Assembly: GCA_039025235.1 (NCBI GenBank)
Contig: JBCCOS010000008.1
Coordinates: 168,947-232,946 of the forward strand
Origin: MED-G105 sp039025235
Lineage (GTDB): Bacteria; Pseudomonadota; Alphaproteobacteria; Caulobacterales; Parvularculaceae
Direction: 5' to 3'
Length of the DNA: 64,000 bases
Position numbers and translations under genes: made by a program. The notes beneath the pieces were generated by a model that was not told where the DNA came from, made no database searches, and saw only the letters and a program-made list of their open reading frames with translations. How positions within the stretch are numbered: position 1 is the first letter of the stretch; each line of letters starts with the position of its first letter. This document shows positions 9,376-18,313 of this stretch, in pieces.

Positions 9376-9768
9376 CAATTCTCTCCTTAAGACCGTTTCC
9401 TAATTTTGGTCATTTTTTGCTATTTCACCATCCAACTCATTTGAGCTATCCGGTTTATTCTGACCATTTCATTGATCGTTCGTCTCACAACGATAGATCA
9501 AGTCAAAGTCAAAATTTTGTACTGGGAACAACACCAAATATTTTCGTCTAGCTATAAAGCAGTGTTTGGTATCACGTCTCCCTATGAGATGCATCTGCAT
9601 CGAACTCTTAACATTATCGGAGCACTCCATAAGGGGAAGTGCCAGCGTGTCAATGCCAATATTTCACTGGCTTATTCTCTAACAAGCAAAGCATGCACTA
9701 AGTGCATCGAATAGCTGGAAAAAATCAGTTTTTCTGAACGCTATATAATTTTAATGTTGGTAATTGTT
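9376..9768. other. Gene-free stretch
   Basis: AT-rich spacer between two minus-strand genes. An 80-codon plus-strand frame at 9472-9714 has no ribosome-binding site and no recognisable motif, so it is not called. The stretch presumably holds the promoter of the 98-residue gene; no terminator for the DUF1080 gene is evident. Confidence 0.5.
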
Positions 9769-10659
9769 TTAACGATAGCTCTCGCAAAGTCCAGAGGTCG
9801 CTATATCTTTTGATAGTGATAAATCCTTGAAGGCAACACTGTATGGGTCACCAACGTGTAACTGCAACGCAATAACACCTTCTGTGGCGCGCTCTTCCAG
9901 ATCATCAATAACATCAACTGTAATGTGATTGTTGATTTCATGTATCATTCGGCGACCACAAGCGATGACCCTGACACTATTCCAGTCGTCTAATTTGTAT
10001 GATGCTTCAATATTTCTCTGCGAACTTTGCAATGGCAAAACATGCCTCAGACCATTTTTGCCGACCCAAACTCTCTGGCCTGATTTTGCTATGATCCCCC
10101 GTGGCCCTCTTTCGTCGTAAAGAAGGCCGCCAAAATTTATTTTCAAGGGTGTAGAAACACCGTGATGTATGTCCGCTTGCATCCCAGCAACGATAAATGA
10201 CGACGCATCGACGATACGGCTCCTATACTGAATACCAGTGTTATTATTTGTGTCACTCGGCAACAGCTTATACGCTAGGGTCAAAATGAAATCGTCGACT
10301 GTTTCTTCATGAATGAGGAACGAGTTGTCACGCAAAGGATTGACAACTGTTCCAATAATTTGCCCGCTCGCAACGCGCCAAAGCTCAGGATCACCGGACC
10401 ACTGATCTAGGTTTTTAGTATTAAAAATAGGCTGATAAGACGCTGAATTTTCAGCATATTCAATTAGTTGATGAAGCCCTTTTTCAGGATCACCAAACCG
10501 GTTTGTCGCCAAATTGTTGTCAAGAAACAGCTCGCCGGGACGCCGGAAAAGACCGAATTCAGCACCGTCTTTGTAACCTTTGACTCCAACGTACAGAACG
10601 CCGAGAGCTAAGGCGAAAAGAACACCAAGGGTGATCGGTTTGCGGATGAAATAAAACAT
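9769..10659 (-). CDS. DUF1080 / 3-keto-disaccharide hydrolase-fold protein, membrane-anchored
   Basis: 296 residues. An N-terminal hydrophobic helix (about residues 9-27) anchors it or serves as a signal. The rest is a concanavalin-like sandwich with DUF1080 hallmarks: PIFNTKNLDQWSGDPELWRV near residue 78, GIQYRSRI in the middle and GVIALQLHVGDPYSVAFKDL at the end. Characterised members act on 3-keto-glycosides, but many are uncharacterised and often lipoproteins. No sugar-oxidoreductase genes lie beside it here, so the substrate is open. The gene is flanked by long spacers on both sides. Confidence 0.72.
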   Translation of the reverse strand: MFYFIRKPITLGVLFALALGVLYVGVKGYKDGAEFGLFRRPGELFLDNNLATNRFGDPEKGLHQLIEYAENSASYQPIFNTKNLDQWSGDPELWRVASGQIIGTVVNPLRDNSFLIHEETVDDFILTLAYKLLPSDTNNNTGIQYRSRIVDASSFIVAGMQADIHHGVSTPLKINFGGLLYDERGPRGIIAKSGQRVWVGKNGLRHVLPLQSSQRNIEASYKLDDWNSVRVIACGRRMIHEINNHITVDVIDDLEERATEGVIALQLHVGDPYSVAFKDLSLSKDIATSGLCESYR

Positions 10660-10793
10660 GAGACCGGACAGTTACGATCGAAACGCATTCTATGCCAGCA
10701 GAAAACGCTTTTGTAAAATCCTAAGCGCAGCCATTTACGCCCAAGGAATTGGATTACAAAGTTTTATAACAAGAGCAGTTCTAAGCAGCAGAG

Positions 10794-10919
10794 TTAATCG
10801 AGCTGTTCTATCACCGGAGCGCCCAATATAGCTGACAGTAGCAAAATTGCGACAACGGAAACACTGAGCAAAACACCACAAATGCCTGCCGTACACAAAT
10901 TATGCAAGAACGATTGCAT
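10794..10919 (-). CDS. 41-residue single-helix membrane protein
   Basis: A small ORF below usual length cut-offs. It has an ideal ribosome-binding site: GGAGG at 10926-10930, six nucleotides before the ATG at 10917-10919. The product starts MQSFLHNLCTAGICGVLL, continues with an uninterrupted hydrophobic stretch (about residues 11-36) and ends with the charged tail IEQLD. It stands alone between rpoD and the DUF1080 gene. I do not recognise a family. The strong translation signal plus clean transmembrane profile make chance unlikely, though homologues would be needed to be sure. Confidence 0.55.
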   Translation of the reverse strand: MQSFLHNLCTAGICGVLLSVSVVAILLLSAILGAPVIEQLD

Positions 10920-11177
10920 CGAATTCCTCCAAACACTTCCACGTTTTTATTTTTTTGATGTGAAAGTTACCCAATCTTAAGAAGTTTAATCAAACTCCCT
11001 CAAGTTAGCAATGCCCTTAAATAAGCAATCTTCGCGCCATTGCTGCGTCGCAGCAATGACAACATGAAAGGCCAGCATGATGAAAACGCTTAGATAAAGC
11101 GCTAGGAGGTTTGATCATTTTCCAAGAGGGCAGAATCACCAAAACGGTAACAAGGCTTCAGACCGATTTGATACCGT
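10920..11177. other. rpoD 3' spacer with a perfect hairpin
   Basis: Contains CATTGCTGC-GTC-GCAGCAATG (11038-11058), a 9-bp perfect stem with a 3-nt loop, but no T run on either strand. Another partial inverted match links AATCAAACTCC (about 10988) with GGAGGTTTGAT (about 11105). These may be rpoD mRNA 3'-end structures; no gene is seen. Confidence 0.35.
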
Positions 11178-13145
11178 TTAATTATCGAGGAAACTGCGAA
11201 GCTTCCGACTTCGAGACGGATGCTTCAATTTTCTCAACGCCTTGGCCTCAATTTGGCGGATGCGCTCCCTTGTAACAGAGAACTGTTGGCCAACTTCTTC
11301 AAGAGTATGATCTGTATTCATACCAATACCAAAACGCATTCTCAGGACACGTTCTTCCCTTGGCGTTAGGCTCGCCAGCACACGGGTTGTTGTTTCCCGA
11401 AGATTGGACTGGATCGCAGCATCGATGGGCAGAACGGTATTTTTGTCTTCGATGAAGTCGCCCAGATGAGAGTCCTCTTCATCACCAATAGGCGTCTCTA
11501 AAGAAATGGGTTCTTTTGCAATCTTCATCACCTTCCGAACTTTTTCTAATGGCATGGAAAGCTTTTCTGCGAGTTCTTCTGGCGTGGGCTCGCGTCCTAT
11601 TTCATGCAGCATCTGACGACTGGTGCGGACGATTTTATTAATCGTTTCAATCATATGAACGGGTATACGGATCGTCCTTGCTTGGTCTGCAATTGAACGC
11701 GTAATGGCCTGCCTGATCCACCATGTCGCGTAGGTTGAAAACTTATATCCGCGACGATATTCGAACTTATCGACTGCCTTCATCAGGCCAATATTACCTT
11801 CCTGAATAAGATCAAGGAACTGTAGGCCGCGATTGGTATATTTTTTAGCAATTGAAATGACGAGCCGAAGATTCGCCTCCACCATCTCTTTTTTTGCAAT
11901 CCGAGCTTCGCGTTCACCCTTTTGAACCGTTTGAACAATGCGACGAAAATCTGAGACAGTCAGTCCAGTTTCAGTAGAAAGGTTTCCCACCTCATCACGA
12001 ATAGCAACAATCTGGTTCGTTCCGCGTTCTATGAAATTCTGCCAACCCTTTGTCGTTTTCTGGTTGATACGATCGAGCCATTCAGGGTCTAACTCGGCTC
12101 CAAGGTATTCGCCAAGAAACTCCTTTCGGTTCACACCATGACTGTCAGCGAGACGAACGAGTTTTCCCTCCAGCGCCATCAATCGTCTGTTGATGTCGTA
12201 AAGCTGGCCAACCAACGCTTCAATACGCTGGTTGTTCAAACGAACCGCGCGCACTCGCTCTACGATATCCTTTTGGAGTTTCTTGAGGCGGCGCGTTTGC
12301 GCAGCCGATAGATCAGCACCCTGAAGCTGTTCTTCGATCATGATATCCTGAAGGCGACGCAATTTCTTATAATCCTCAGAAATTGCATCAAAATTTTCCA
12401 TCACCTCTTCGCGGAGCTCTCCCTCCATAGCCGACAAAGAAAGTGCACCTTCGTCGAATTCGTCCTCTTCTTCTTCGCCGCTTTCAGCCTTTTCGGCCTC
12501 TTCACGTTGAACGCGGGCTGCGACCTCTGGCTGGGTCATGTCAGGACGAGACTCAGGGCCACCGCCATAAGTTGCATCAAGGTCAATAATATCTCTGAGA
12601 AGAACACGCCCCTCTTGAAGTTCATCGCGCCACACGGAAATCGCTTCGAAGGTTAGTGACGATTCACAAAGCGCGCGGATCATCGTCTCACGCCCCGCCT
12701 CTATTCGCTTAGCAATCGCAATTTCGCCCTCGCGAGAGAGCAATTCCACAGACCCCATTTCCCGCAGATACATTCTGACGGGATCGTCAGTTCTATCATT
12801 GGAAGCCGACGTATTTGTCGTGACGACACTGCCGCCTTTCTCCTCTTTTTTGACGAGCGCCTTACTCGCTTGGGCGTTATTTTCGCCGCTTGCTTCTGTT
12901 TCGTCGTCCTCATCCTCATTTTCAACAACATTGATGCCCATCTCAGAAAGCTGAGCCATAACGTCTTCAATTTGTTCAGAGGTGAATTCTTCTGATGGCA
13001 AAATGGAGTTTAATTCGTCATAAGTAACATAGCCGCGCGCTTTTGCTGTCTTGATGAGTTTCTTGACATCGCCATCAGTGAGATCGAGGATCGGGCCATC
13101 GGCTGCTTCCGTCTCTTGGGTCTCTTTTGCGGTGCTTGTCGCCAT
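11178..13145 (-). CDS. rpoD: RNA polymerase primary sigma factor RpoD
   Basis: 655 residues. Region 1.1 is at the N-terminus (ARGYVTYDELNSILPSEE), followed by an acidic linker and region 1.2 (DPVRMYLREMG). A long non-conserved insert follows, then regions 2-4: FLDLIQEGNIGLMKAVDKFE, YKFSTYATWWIRQAI, TPREERVLRMRFGIG and VTRERIRQIEAKALRKL. It is the housekeeping sigma factor. The start at 13145 has the ribosome-binding site AAAGGAAAG. It lies 168 bp downstream of dnaG in the same direction, the conserved macromolecular-synthesis arrangement. Confidence 0.98.
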   Translation of the reverse strand: MATSTAKETQETEAADGPILDLTDGDVKKLIKTAKARGYVTYDELNSILPSEEFTSEQIEDVMAQLSEMGINVVENEDEDDETEASGENNAQASKALVKKEEKGGSVVTTNTSASNDRTDDPVRMYLREMGSVELLSREGEIAIAKRIEAGRETMIRALCESSLTFEAISVWRDELQEGRVLLRDIIDLDATYGGGPESRPDMTQPEVAARVQREEAEKAESGEEEEDEFDEGALSLSAMEGELREEVMENFDAISEDYKKLRRLQDIMIEEQLQGADLSAAQTRRLKKLQKDIVERVRAVRLNNQRIEALVGQLYDINRRLMALEGKLVRLADSHGVNRKEFLGEYLGAELDPEWLDRINQKTTKGWQNFIERGTNQIVAIRDEVGNLSTETGLTVSDFRRIVQTVQKGEREARIAKKEMVEANLRLVISIAKKYTNRGLQFLDLIQEGNIGLMKAVDKFEYRRGYKFSTYATWWIRQAITRSIADQARTIRIPVHMIETINKIVRTSRQMLHEIGREPTPEELAEKLSMPLEKVRKVMKIAKEPISLETPIGDEEDSHLGDFIEDKNTVLPIDAAIQSNLRETTTRVLASLTPREERVLRMRFGIGMNTDHTLEEVGQQFSVTRERIRQIEAKALRKLKHPSRSRKLRSFLDN

Positions 13146-13313
13146 TATTGCTTTCCTTTTACCCGGTCAGATTCAATCACCCGGTCAGTCCATGCCAATG
13201 TGTTTTGTATTGGCCTGTTGCGTTAACATTGTTGCCAATGACCGCCATTTTAAACCTGGCCCTTTGCAGTTGGCCTCTGTCCTCTTAAACCAATCAGGTT
13301 TTTAGAGCGTTGG

Positions 13314-15329
13314 TCACTTAAAACGCCCTTTGGCACGTTTTAGTATTTTTAAGAGGTCATCGTCCGTCTCAGGGGTTGTTGTTTCCTCATTACACACAGT
13401 TGGATGCATCCCGTCATTTGCTGGGGTTTGCTTATGACTATTCGGTTCTGTATTGGCCAATGCCTCCCTGGCCGCAGTGACGGCTTTCCAGACTTCTTCA
13501 TTTCCGGTTGCATCATCCTCACCGAACAGCCTTGATGCCGAATCAATAATCTCGGCATTCGCACTTGTCGCTAACAGTTGGAGACGCAAAGCATCATGCC
13601 AACCGGCCTTTACATCGCTCAGTTCGGCGTCATGGCGGAGGAATGATTGTGTATTGAGCCACTCATTTTCGAGTAGAGACTCCAAAAACTTCGCCGACGA
13701 CGTTTTTTGCACATGAGCTGTAAGGCCCTCGCTGTCAAGGTCAGGATCAATAAGAATCGCGGCAATGATGTCCGAAATCAACAGTTCGACGGAATTCGAG
13801 CTAAATTTGAGATTTAATACCGTATCTTCATGCTCAAGTATAAGGGATGGGTGCCGAACCGCGGCAAGGGCCAGCGTCGCTTCACGCCGAAATTCCAATT
13901 TGACCCCTAAAGATGAATTCAACGATTTCAAATCGTCTGTCATTTTTGACGCTTGCAACCGTCGATCATGGTCCGAGCGATAAACCTGTCTTTTCCCGAA
14001 GGATTGCGCCCCTTGAAACGGTCGGCCTTGCGGGACTTGCTCCTGTCCACGAGATCCGCTTCCGTCAGCGCGAAAGCGTGCGACAATTTCAGCCGCATAG
14101 GCATTGCGTACGTCCGGATCAGCGATTCCCTTCACCACAGCCCGAAGTCGCGTTCGAAACGCAGCTTTGCGCTCAGGCGTATTCAGTGACGAAACTTCAG
14201 CTTCTCGTCGCCACAGAACGTCGACCAATGGCGAAGAACATCCAAGGATATCGCTAAATGCCTTTGGCCCACCCTCGCGAACAATATCGTCAGGATCTTT
14301 GCCATCGGGCAAAAATACAAAGGATAGAGATTTTCCTGGTTTTAGTGATGGTATGGCCCGGTCCACGGCCCGATAGGCCGCCTTTTTTCCAGCTTCATCC
14401 CCATCAAAACATAACACAGGTTCATCTTGGAGGCGCCAAAGCAATCCGATTTGCTTTTCTGTAAGCGCTGTCCCCAAGGGGGCAACGGCGCCTTTAAACC
14501 CGGCATCGGCAAGGGCAATAACGTCCATATATCCCTCGCAAACCAGAAGCTTTTGTGCATTACGCGCCGTGGCGCCGCGCGCCGTCTCATAATTATAGAG
14601 AACCTCACTTTTGCGAAAAATCGGTGTTTCGGGTGAGTTGAGGTATTTCGCTTTTGCTGCTGGATCGAGGGCCCGTCCGCCAAAGGCGATGACTTCACCG
14701 CGTGTTCCTGTGATCGGAAACATCACCCTATCACGAAAGCGATCAAATGCCCGTCCCCCGTCATCCGGTTTTATCGATAATCCAGCCTCAACCAGTTGAC
14801 TTTCGGCATAGCCCTTATTGATCAAATAGTCTGTCAGTGCGCGTCGGTCTCGTGGCGAATAGCCAATAGTAAAATCAGCAAGCGCTTTTTCACTTATGCC
14901 ACGCCTGCGCACATAGTCTAACGCATGCGTTCCCTCTCTACGTTTTAACATCGCAGAGAAAAATGCGGCAGCTGCAACGCATGCATCCGCCAGTCCTTTT
15001 CTTTCCTTTGCCTTATCAGCCGCACGCGGATCGTCAGCCGGAATTTCCATTCCTGCGTCTCCGGCGAGGCGTGTTACAGCTTCAACAAAAGAAAGATTTT
15101 GAGTTTCTTGCAGAAACTTTATGATGTCGCCATGGTTATCCGTTGAATAACAGTGATACGACCGACGCTCATCGTTGACAGCAAACGAGGGTGTTTTTTC
15201 AGTTTTAAATGGTGACAACCCCCACCAAAGGGCGCCACGCTTTTTGAGTTGAACATGCCTTCCTATGACGTCGGAAGGTCTAAGCCGTGCTTTTAATTCA
15301 TCAAGATATTCAGGATTAAACCGTGGCAT
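13314..15329 (-). CDS. dnaG: DNA primase DnaG, zinc site degenerate
   Basis: 671 residues. It synthesises RNA primers at the replication fork. The N-terminal CHC2 zinc-binding domain is recognisable (GLSPFKTEKTPSF, then SYHCYSTDNHGD) but three of the four usual ligands are replaced: Ser39, Lys42 and Thr63, with only Cys60 left. The TOPRIM core is intact (LLVCEGYMDVIAL, CFDGDEAGKKAA) and a C-terminal helicase-interaction region follows. Zinc-less CHC2 domains of this pattern occur, to my recollection, in other alphaproteobacteria such as Caulobacter relatives, so the gene is taken as functional. Confidence 0.96.
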   Translation of the reverse strand: MPRFNPEYLDELKARLRPSDVIGRHVQLKKRGALWWGLSPFKTEKTPSFAVNDERRSYHCYSTDNHGDIIKFLQETQNLSFVEAVTRLAGDAGMEIPADDPRAADKAKERKGLADACVAAAAFFSAMLKRREGTHALDYVRRRGISEKALADFTIGYSPRDRRALTDYLINKGYAESQLVEAGLSIKPDDGGRAFDRFRDRVMFPITGTRGEVIAFGGRALDPAAKAKYLNSPETPIFRKSEVLYNYETARGATARNAQKLLVCEGYMDVIALADAGFKGAVAPLGTALTEKQIGLLWRLQDEPVLCFDGDEAGKKAAYRAVDRAIPSLKPGKSLSFVFLPDGKDPDDIVREGGPKAFSDILGCSSPLVDVLWRREAEVSSLNTPERKAAFRTRLRAVVKGIADPDVRNAYAAEIVARFRADGSGSRGQEQVPQGRPFQGAQSFGKRQVYRSDHDRRLQASKMTDDLKSLNSSLGVKLEFRREATLALAAVRHPSLILEHEDTVLNLKFSSNSVELLISDIIAAILIDPDLDSEGLTAHVQKTSSAKFLESLLENEWLNTQSFLRHDAELSDVKAGWHDALRLQLLATSANAEIIDSASRLFGEDDATGNEEVWKAVTAAREALANTEPNSHKQTPANDGMHPTVCNEETTTPETDDDLLKILKRAKGRFK

Positions 15330-15504
15330 TACTCGTTCTAATGAACTTTCTTCTGTAAAGAACCGTTTTTGAATAGATATTTCAATGGATGAACAATGTT
15401 GCTTCTATTCCTCATATGTCACAATTAATGGCAATATAAAACGTTACGACACAAGCTATCAGCGGGATTTTCAATCCAAATACAAACAGTACTAAAGAAT
15501 ACTC

Positions 15505-15543
15505 GAGCGTTGTCACTTCGATTGGAAGCGGAACACGGCGGTA
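15505..15543. repeat. Half copy of the intergenic palindromic repeat
   Basis: GAGCGTTGTCACTTCGATTG continuing into GAAGCGGAACACGGCGG. It resembles the GAGCGGCGTTCCGATGGAAG hairpin arm of family A (41852) but the second hairpin is absent. Lies in the 244-bp spacer between yqeY and dnaG. Confidence 0.45.
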
Positions 15544-15573
15544 GAATGCACGGCAACTCGCCGGTCTTTCGCT

Positions 15574-16038
15574 TTATCCGGCGCCAAGCACCTTTTTCAT
15601 AAGGGCGCCCGCTTTTCCAAAGTCTAGCTCTCCGGTATGCCTGTCTTTCAAGAGAGCCATGCAGCGCCCCATGTCTTTTAGACTTGTTGCATTGAGTTCA
15701 GCCACGGTTTTATCGACGACCTCTTTGACGGCAGCATCGTCCATTTGTTTCGGGAGAAACTCCTGAATGACAGAAATCTCTACCCTTTCTTTCTCAGCAA
15801 GATCGGGTCTGCAACCACTATCGTAGGCTTGAGCGCTGTCTTCTCTTTGCTTGACCATTTTCGATAGTATCGAAAAGATTTCAGGATCAGTGATACCGTC
15901 GCAACGATCTTCTGATCGTGCCGCAATATCCCTGTCTTTTATCGCTGCATTGATCAGACGAAGCGTCGAGACTCTTGCCTTGTCATCGCGCGCTTTCATT
16001 GCTGCTTTCAACGCTGTGTCTATTTTCTTGCGCAGCAT
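15574..16038 (-). CDS. GatB/YqeY domain protein
   Basis: 154 residues, the full family length. The first 100 residues are helical (LRKKIDTALKAAMKARD) with the family motif RVSTLRLINAAIKDRDI. The C-terminal small domain contains MGRCMALLKDRHTGELDFGKA. It is related to the C-terminal tRNA-binding domain of GatB; the free-standing form has no settled function. It is divergent from carA with 191 bp between the starts, a conserved alphaproteobacterial arrangement. Confidence 0.92.
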   Translation of the reverse strand: MLRKKIDTALKAAMKARDDKARVSTLRLINAAIKDRDIAARSEDRCDGITDPEIFSILSKMVKQREDSAQAYDSGCRPDLAEKERVEISVIQEFLPKQMDDAAVKEVVDKTVAELNATSLKDMGRCMALLKDRHTGELDFGKAGALMKKVLGAG

Positions 16039-16229
16039 GCGTGTTTTCTCTCAATTTTCGATATTTCAGGGGTCTATGACCATTTCGAACCAAAAAACAG
16101 TGTCTTTTCTCAAAAACGGTGCTTGACGGTTTAGTCGACCGGCCCTTTATTCCACAAGATCACCGAGTGTGATCCACCAATCGTTATTTGCTTGTGAAGC
16201 AATTGCTAAAGAGGTGGAAATAGTCTTCC

Positions 16230-17405
16230 ATGAAAACAAGTCAAGCACTGGCTCCTGACGCCACCGGACTGATTGCATTCGCCGATGGCACAGTTCTCAA
16301 AGGCTTAGGGCTTGGGGCCACCGGCCACGCCGTCGGGGAAGTATGCTTCAACACGTCAATGACTGGATACCAGGAAATCCTCACGGATCCATCCTATGCT
16401 GGCCAGATTATAACATTCACATTCCCTCATATTGGCAATGTTGGGGCCAATGATGACGATAGAGAATTCTCTTCGCAGCAAGCTTCGAGCGCCGCGCGGG
16501 GTGTTATTTTGCGGATGAATGCAACAAGCCCATCGAATTACCGTGCCCGCCTCGACCTTCATACTTGGTTGAAAAGACGCGGGATTATTGGAATCGCAGG
16601 TGTCGATACCCGTGCGTTGACAAACAGCATCCGCCTGAATGGAATGCCTCATGCCGTCATTGCACATAATGTAGGGGGTGCTTTTGATGAAACGGCACTC
16701 GTCAAAAAAGCAAAGGAATGGCAGGGGTTAGAAGGGGCCGACCTTGCAAGCACCGTCGCCACCTTGGAGGCCTTTGCTCACGATGAGACGGCTTGGGCTT
16801 GGGGTGATGGATATGGAATGCAAGTCGCTTCGGACCTTCCTCATATTGTTGTTATCGATTACGGCGTGAAGAAAAACATTCTGCGTCTCTTGGCGTCGGC
16901 GGGTGCCAGGGTCACTGTTGTGCCAGCCCAAACGACAATTGCCGACGTAACCGCTCTTAATCCCGATGGGGTCGTTCTCTCCAATGGGCCTGGGGATCCC
17001 GCGGCTACGGCTACTTTTGCCACACCCGTGATTCATGGGTTAATTGAGAAGAAAATTCCAATTCTCGGTATCTGCCTTGGTCATCAACTTCTGTCACTTG
17101 CGGTCGGCGCACAAACTTTAAAGATGCACCAAGGGCATCATGGGGCCAATCACCCTGTAAAGGATCACGCAACCGGCCGCGTAGAAATAGTGTCGATGAA
17201 TCACGGCTTTACGGTCGATGAAACCACCCTCCCCGACAATGTCGAACCGACATTTACGTCCCTTTTTGATGGCAGCAATTGCGGTATTCGATTAAAGGAT
17301 GCCCCAGCGTCATCGGTGCAGCATCACCCAGAAGCGTCACCCGGCCCCCAAGACAGCTTTGGTGTTTTTACCAAATTTGTCGGTAGTCTACGAAAGGCTG
17401 CTTAG
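16230..17405 (+). CDS. carA: Carbamoyl-phosphate synthase small subunit
   Basis: 391 residues. The glutaminase triad is complete: nucleophile Cys282 in LGICLGHQ, and His366/Glu368 in VQHHPEASPGP. It hydrolyses glutamine and passes ammonia to CarB for arginine and pyrimidine synthesis. The ATG at 16230 follows AGAGGTGG. An MBL-fold gene sits between carA and carB, all on the plus strand, so a common transcript is plausible. No leader peptide or arginine/pyrimidine attenuator is obvious in the 191-bp upstream region. Confidence 0.97.
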   Translation: MKTSQALAPDATGLIAFADGTVLKGLGLGATGHAVGEVCFNTSMTGYQEILTDPSYAGQIITFTFPHIGNVGANDDDREFSSQQASSAARGVILRMNATSPSNYRARLDLHTWLKRRGIIGIAGVDTRALTNSIRLNGMPHAVIAHNVGGAFDETALVKKAKEWQGLEGADLASTVATLEAFAHDETAWAWGDGYGMQVASDLPHIVVIDYGVKKNILRLLASAGARVTVVPAQTTIADVTALNPDGVVLSNGPGDPAATATFATPVIHGLIEKKIPILGICLGHQLLSLAVGAQTLKMHQGHHGANHPVKDHATGRVEIVSMNHGFTVDETTLPDNVEPTFTSLFDGSNCGIRLKDAPASSVQHHPEASPGPQDSFGVFTKFVGSLRKAA

Positions 17406-17427
17406 AAATGGTGTGGAAAAACAACGA

Positions 17428-18135
17428 ATGAGCGACCAATCAGCAGAGGCATCATCGGGATCCACTCCCTCTTTCCAAGTTCAATTGGTGCAAGTTACCC
17501 CTTTCCAACAGAACTGTTCAATTGTCCGAGCACCATCCGGAGCCGCAGTCGTGATTGACCCAGGCGGCGAGGTCGATCGAATTATGGCAGTGGCCAAACA
17601 GATGGACGCTGACATAAAAAAGGTTTGGCTAACCCATGGCCATGTGGATCATGCCGGTGGCGCAGAAGAAATCAAACGTCGTACCGGTGCGCCAATTGAG
17701 GGTCCTCATAAAGAAGACGTCTTTTGGCTCGACCAAATAGAAGCCATTGGTAAGCAATATGGCATCGAAGTTGGCGACAACTGTAAGCCTGATCGGTTCC
17801 TTGATGAGGGTGATACCCTTGAGATTGATGGCATTCGCTTCGAGGTTTATTTCACACCAGGCCACGCGCCCGGCCATGTCATTTTCTTTCAGCGCGATAA
17901 GAATTTGGCTTTTGTAGGGGATGTCCTGTTCGCCGGCTCTATTGGCAGAACTGACTTTCCCCTTTGCGACCATGACGCATTGATAAGATCAGTTACAGAT
18001 AAGCTTTGGCCGTTGGGAGAAGACGTTCGTTTTGTTCCGGGGCATGGCGAAATGTCCACCTTTGCCGCTGAACGCAAAACCAATCCCTTCGTTGCAGACC
18101 ATATTACAGGCTATCGGTCTCCAAGCGAAAGCTGA
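17428..18135 (+). CDS. MBL-fold hydrolase, glyoxalase II-like (YcbL type)
   Basis: 235 residues from the ATG at 17428; a longer in-frame version would overlap carA by over 100 bp and is rejected. The metal motif THGHVDHAGG (His70, His72, Asp74, His75) and downstream FTPGHAPGHV, VGDVLFAGSIGR and FVPGHG make a complete binuclear zinc/iron site. The short type lacks the C-terminal substrate domain of full glyoxalase II, as in YcbL, which hydrolyses S-lactoylglutathione weakly. It begins 22 nt after carA and precedes carB by 178 bp. Confidence 0.88.
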   Translation: MSDQSAEASSGSTPSFQVQLVQVTPFQQNCSIVRAPSGAAVVIDPGGEVDRIMAVAKQMDADIKKVWLTHGHVDHAGGAEEIKRRTGAPIEGPHKEDVFWLDQIEAIGKQYGIEVGDNCKPDRFLDEGDTLEIDGIRFEVYFTPGHAPGHVIFFQRDKNLAFVGDVLFAGSIGRTDFPLCDHDALIRSVTDKLWPLGEDVRFVPGHGEMSTFAAERKTNPFVADHITGYRSPSES

Positions 18136-18313
18136 GTGAAGAACGCAAAGCTGATTTTTAAGGCGTGATTTTCTCGGATATTACGACTTGTGAGCAATCA
18201 CCCCTTTTCACTGCGGTCGGATTAACATAAGAAATCGCTTTAGCCACCAATTTAATTTTTGACGATCCCGCGCTAGCAAATGGCTGCGCGGTTTTAATTG
18301 CGCGAGCGGGTAT

